Positions 61,512-64,000 of a stretch of DNA of 64,000 nt are shown here, one piece after another. A model generated the notes under the pieces. It worked only from the letters and a program-made list of their open reading frames with translations. It was not told the origin of the DNA and searched no databases. The translations under genes were made by a program, and so were the position numbers. This DNA is from Catenovulum sediminis (GTDB taxonomy: Bacteria > Pseudomonadota > Gammaproteobacteria > Enterobacterales > Alteromonadaceae), in assembly GCF_040270295.1 (NCBI RefSeq), contig NZ_JBELOE010000217.1. The stretch is one strand, 5' to 3'. Position 1 is the first letter of the stretch; each line of letters starts with the position of its first letter.

Positions 61512-62825
61512 TTACCATCTCTGAGGTAAATACTGCGTGAAATACAAAGGCATCACGATATTGGTTTGTTCTAACGCTGAAGAGCCTTGTGTACCAGTTA
61601 ACTTAAAGGTTTTACTTGGAGTACATTTTTCAACGTAGGATGCCAACGATTTTGCTCTTGTACGTTTACCACTTTTGACTTCAACAGGAACGATATCGCC
61701 TTCATCGGTTGCCAAAATAAATTCGATTTCGGCGCGGGCGTCATTCCATGAATAGCTTGGGTCAACACCAATAGCAGTGAGCTCTTGTTGCACAAAGTTT
61801 TCAGCCACATAGCCTTTGTATTCATAGTTTTGTTGCTTAATCTCTTTATAACTGCTGCCTAGCATATGATTGAGCAGGCCCACATCAAACAGAAACAGTT
61901 TAACCATATTTTCTTTTTTATAGGCCGCCAGCGGAGATTTCGGCAATCCTTCAACAGGGTAGTTAGGCAAGGCTAAGCGGCAACAGTGAAGCCAATGGAT
62001 CGCTGTTTCAAAATCGCTATAACGAGATTTACGCTCATGCACATGCTTAAATTTAAAGCGTTTAACAGACTCATCACTCACAAGTGATAGCTGCGCTGGA
62101 ATGCTATTAAACACAGATTCAATCAGTGTGGCATCGACCTTGCCCGCGTACTTACCAAAATCGCGGCGATAACCTTCAACTAAATCGGCATGAATTTTTG
62201 TGACTTTTTCAACACGCTCTAGAATGCTTGAATCCTTAAACTGATACCAAGCAGAAACGGCTTCCGGCATACCACCGGTAAAAAAGTAGTCAGTTAGTTT
62301 ATCCATCAATTTAGTGTGCACTGCCGGTGTGCTTGCTTGACTATCAAACGCTTTGATCAGCGCTTGCTCGTTGGATGCGTAAATAAATTCTTGGAATGTC
62401 AGTGGTCGTAAATTGTATTGTTCTACCTTGCCCACAGGGAAGGTGTTGAGCAAACCAATGTTCGAACCGCTGGCTGCGACAAAATAGGACGGTGCTTTTT
62501 CAGCAAAATACTTAAGCGAAGTAACGGCGCGTTCACATTCGCCAATTTCGTCTAATATCAGCAGATCGGTTTCCGGGTTGAACGCCTGATTGGTTAACAG
62601 CTCAATGTTCATTATTAACTCGTCAGGTGACAGTGAGCCATCGAACGCTTCTTTGTAGGCAGGATTTTCAAGGAAGTCGATACGAAGGATATTGGTAAAG
62701 GTATCACCAAACAACTCTTGCAGCAGATAGGTTTTACCCGTTTGTCTCGCGCCATCAATCAATAATGGCTTACGCACAGGTTGGTTTTTCCATGCTATTA
62801 GGGCGTTGAGTAAGTTACGCTGCAT
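61512..62825 (-). CDS. AAA ATPase of the DUF4143 family
   Basis: The protein of 437 residues has Walker A GARQTGKTY near 24-32, Walker B LLILDEIGECE near 92-102 and the family passage VEQYNLRPLTFQEF. The C-terminal DUF4143 region has a PD-(D/E)xK-like stretch, with AEIEFILATDEG followed by VPVEVKSGKR (D/E and E-x-K positions). The combination of ATPase and nuclease-like fold is common in this family, whose function is poorly known. ATG 62825 has GGGA at a better distance than ATG 62831. Two palindromes precede it, so its expression is probably tightly controlled. Confidence 0.85.
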   Translation of the reverse strand: MQRNLLNALIAWKNQPVRKPLLIDGARQTGKTYLLQELFGDTFTNILRIDFLENPAYKEAFDGSLSPDELIMNIELLTNQAFNPETDLLILDEIGECERAVTSLKYFAEKAPSYFVAASGSNIGLLNTFPVGKVEQYNLRPLTFQEFIYASNEQALIKAFDSQASTPAVHTKLMDKLTDYFFTGGMPEAVSAWYQFKDSSILERVEKVTKIHADLVEGYRRDFGKYAGKVDATLIESVFNSIPAQLSLVSDESVKRFKFKHVHERKSRYSDFETAIHWLHCCRLALPNYPVEGLPKSPLAAYKKENMVKLFLFDVGLLNHMLGSSYKEIKQQNYEYKGYVAENFVQQELTAIGVDPSYSWNDARAEIEFILATDEGDIVPVEVKSGKRTRAKSLASYVEKCTPSKTFKLTGTQGSSALEQTNIVMPLYFTQYLPQRW

Positions 62826-62876
62826 TGTCATTTCCCGCCAATTAAGACTGTTAACTGCCTGTAGTATAACTCAGTC

Positions 62877-62929
62877 CACACTTTTACGCGCATAAAAGTG
62901 TGATATTTTACATTTTTATGCGCATAAAA
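62877..62929. promoter_or_regulatory. Twin palindromic operators upstream of the DUF4143 ATPase
   Basis: A near-perfect palindrome (62877-62902, arms CACACTTTTA and TAAAAGTGTG) and a perfect 16-bp palindrome TTTTATGCGCATAAAA (62914-62929) share the core TTTTAYGCGCATAAAAGTGT. They are exactly 32 bp apart, about three helical turns, and lie 52 bp upstream of the ATPase start. Two repressor dimers on one DNA face is the obvious reading. Confidence 0.7.
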
Positions 62930-63055
62930 GTGTAGTTGGATTCTGGTTGAGTACAAAACAGCCCCTTAATAGCTATCTTTCTCCTCTGAAGCTGCCCTTG
63001 TTGGCCAAGTTTTAGTCATGTGGACATGGGCAAATGCTATAAGAATATGACGCTT

Positions 63056-63370
63056 TTATTTTTTATTTAGCAATTGGATGTCTTGCAGCTTTCTTCCTAG
63101 CTCGTCATCACGGGCGACCTTGGTTAGGTCGTCTAACAAGCCAAGGACTGCCAAAACCTTAACGTAGTGACCAAGTGAAACGGAAGGATCACCTTTTGAT
63201 ATTTTACGCAGTGTTGGCTTAGAAATCCCTGTCCTACTATGCATCATTTCTTGGGTAATGCCGCGTCGCTTCATTGCCAATGTTAAGTTTTCACCCAAGA
63301 TGTTTAACATCTTCCTTTGTCGAGGGAATATGACCGCAGTGCGTTTTGATTGTGGCTCGCCAGTATTCAT
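63056..63370 (-). CDS. XRE-family regulator, orphan HipB-like
   Basis: The 104-residue protein has an HTH in the middle: NLTLAMKRRGITQEMMHSRT and GISKPTLRKISKGDPSVSLG, as in HipB-like antitoxins. The frame is open to TTG 63391, but ATG 63370 is preferred. The next gene on the strand is the DUF4143 ATPase after a 230-bp gap, and no HipA kinase follows, so the usual partner is missing. Repeats AGTGAAACTATA lie directly upstream and suggest autoregulation. It could instead control the ATPase gene. Confidence 0.82.
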   Translation of the reverse strand: MNTGEPQSKRTAVIFPRQRKMLNILGENLTLAMKRRGITQEMMHSRTGISKPTLRKISKGDPSVSLGHYVKVLAVLGLLDDLTKVARDDELGRKLQDIQLLNKK

Positions 63371-63421
63371 AGTGAAACTATATTTTCTCAATTCTGAAGC
63401 TAGTGAAATTATAGTTTCACT
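63371..63421. promoter_or_regulatory. Operator repeats of the XRE gene
   Basis: AGTGAAACTATA (63371-63382) directly precedes the ATG, and a near-perfect 20-bp palindrome AGTGAAATTATAGTTTCACT lies at 63402-63421. Both share AGTGAAA and should bind the regulator encoded next to them. Confidence 0.6.
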
Positions 63422-63493
63422 TTAATTTTCAAGTTGTAAAGCAATAAATTACCAATATCTCGAAATAAAGTGAGCCAAGATCTGAACAGGTCA

Positions 63494-63570
63494 TGTCGAT
63501 TAGATCGACATATCAATTTTACGTGTCGATTTTTTACTGTTTTTTCGACATGACTTTCTTATGTGTCGAT
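63494..63570. repeat. Cluster of TGTCGAT half-sites
   Basis: TGTCGAT occurs at 63494-63500, 63524-63530 and 63564-63570; its inverse ATCGACA at 63504-63510 and TCGACA at 63545-63550. The first pair makes TGTCGAT-TAG-ATCGACA. No gene starts nearby inside the window, so it may control something outside it or be a recombination or maintenance site. Confidence 0.6.
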
Positions 63571-64000
63571 ATACTCAACATATCAACACTCAACTAATAC
63601 GACTTACCGAAACCGAGTTTTGAGTAGAAAGTGTCAAAGTAGTACGCTATCTCTTGGGCTTTTGGGGCAGTCTGGGCAAAGCCTTAATTCATGCCGCTTA
63701 GCCACACACCAATAGTGGCTTGGGTAAAGCGATTAATTTTTATAAATATTTATCAACTAATATTTTACCCATTGCTTTAACTGTCGGTATAAATTATCCG
63801 GCAATCCTGATATAAAAATTGTTTAAGTTTACTCAATATTTTTGACGTTCTCATTGAGCAGTTATCTACTCTTTAAAAAAATCAAAAATTTACCTAAATA
63901 ACCGTTCAAAATGCCAGTTTGCCCACCACTTACCTATAGCTTTCACGATTTTTTGCAAATACCGGATCAAATGCAAGGGATAGCTAAAAAAAGTGTTTTT
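63571..64000. other. Gene-free right end of the window
   Basis: No credible ORF or RNA gene is seen. A weak hairpin with arms AGCCAC and GTGGCT occurs near 63698-63717. The rest is AT-rich. Confidence 0.4.

Overview
The window reads as a moderately AT-rich chromosome segment of a marine gammaproteobacterium, most like the Alteromonadales. The reasons are glmS next to a DeoR-type gene, a polyol ABC transporter with a SorC regulator, a secreted multimodular pectate lyase, and typical gammaproteobacterial outer-membrane proteins. Genus is not claimed. No rRNA, tRNA or CRISPR array was seen.

Left part (1-12553): the tnsABC end of a Tn7-like transposon. Its terminal TGTGG lies exactly 25 bp from the glmS stop codon, the classical attTn7 position, and three near-identical TnsB-type sites lie inside it. 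tnsA, tnsB and tnsC are followed, without tnsD, by defence cargo: a type I restriction-modification operon (hsdM-hsdS-hsdR) ending in a STAND/NB-ARC-type TPR ATPase. HsdR carries five 15-residue cysteine repeats. The element continues past the left edge, where the tail of an IS66-like ORF is visible. A terminator-like hairpin covers the tnsA ribosome binding site.

glmS and a DeoR-family regulator (12579-15196) are core genes.

Centre (15436-42639): a roughly 27-kb RiPP (ribosomally made, modified peptide) cluster, the most interesting system here. Two near-twin precursors have Nif11-type leaders ending in Gly-Gly and 32-residue, Cys-free, Ala/Val/Gly/Thr-rich cores ending in GSGW. Likely tailoring enzymes are a YcaO-TfuA pair (thioamide formation), two PoyD-like radical SAM epimerases, a flavin-dependent halogenase with WxWxIP, a JmjC/cupin Fe(II)/2-oxoglutarate oxygenase, an FAD-linked oxidase, a sulfotransferase-like protein and an isopentenyl-diphosphate isomerase. 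Export is by an NHLM-type set: a C39 peptidase-ABC transporter, a second ABC protein, an HlyD-like adaptor and a TolC-like channel. An M23 peptidase follows the precursors. An embedded uptake-like block has a DAACS symporter, two orphan solute-binding proteins and a porin. The inferred product is an epimerised, probably thioamidated and perhaps halogenated hydrophobic peptide.

Right part: a sorbitol/mannitol-type ABC operon with porin, facing a HAD phosphatase and SorC regulator (42944-50540); a J-domain-like protein; a 1399-residue pectate lyase with two PL1 domains; a DesK/DesR-like two-component system with a TPR protein; a HipBA module; an IS3 remnant; an AAA/DUF4143 ATPase behind twin palindromes; and an orphan XRE regulator. 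The last 600 bp hold no gene but include a cluster of TGTCGAT half-sites.
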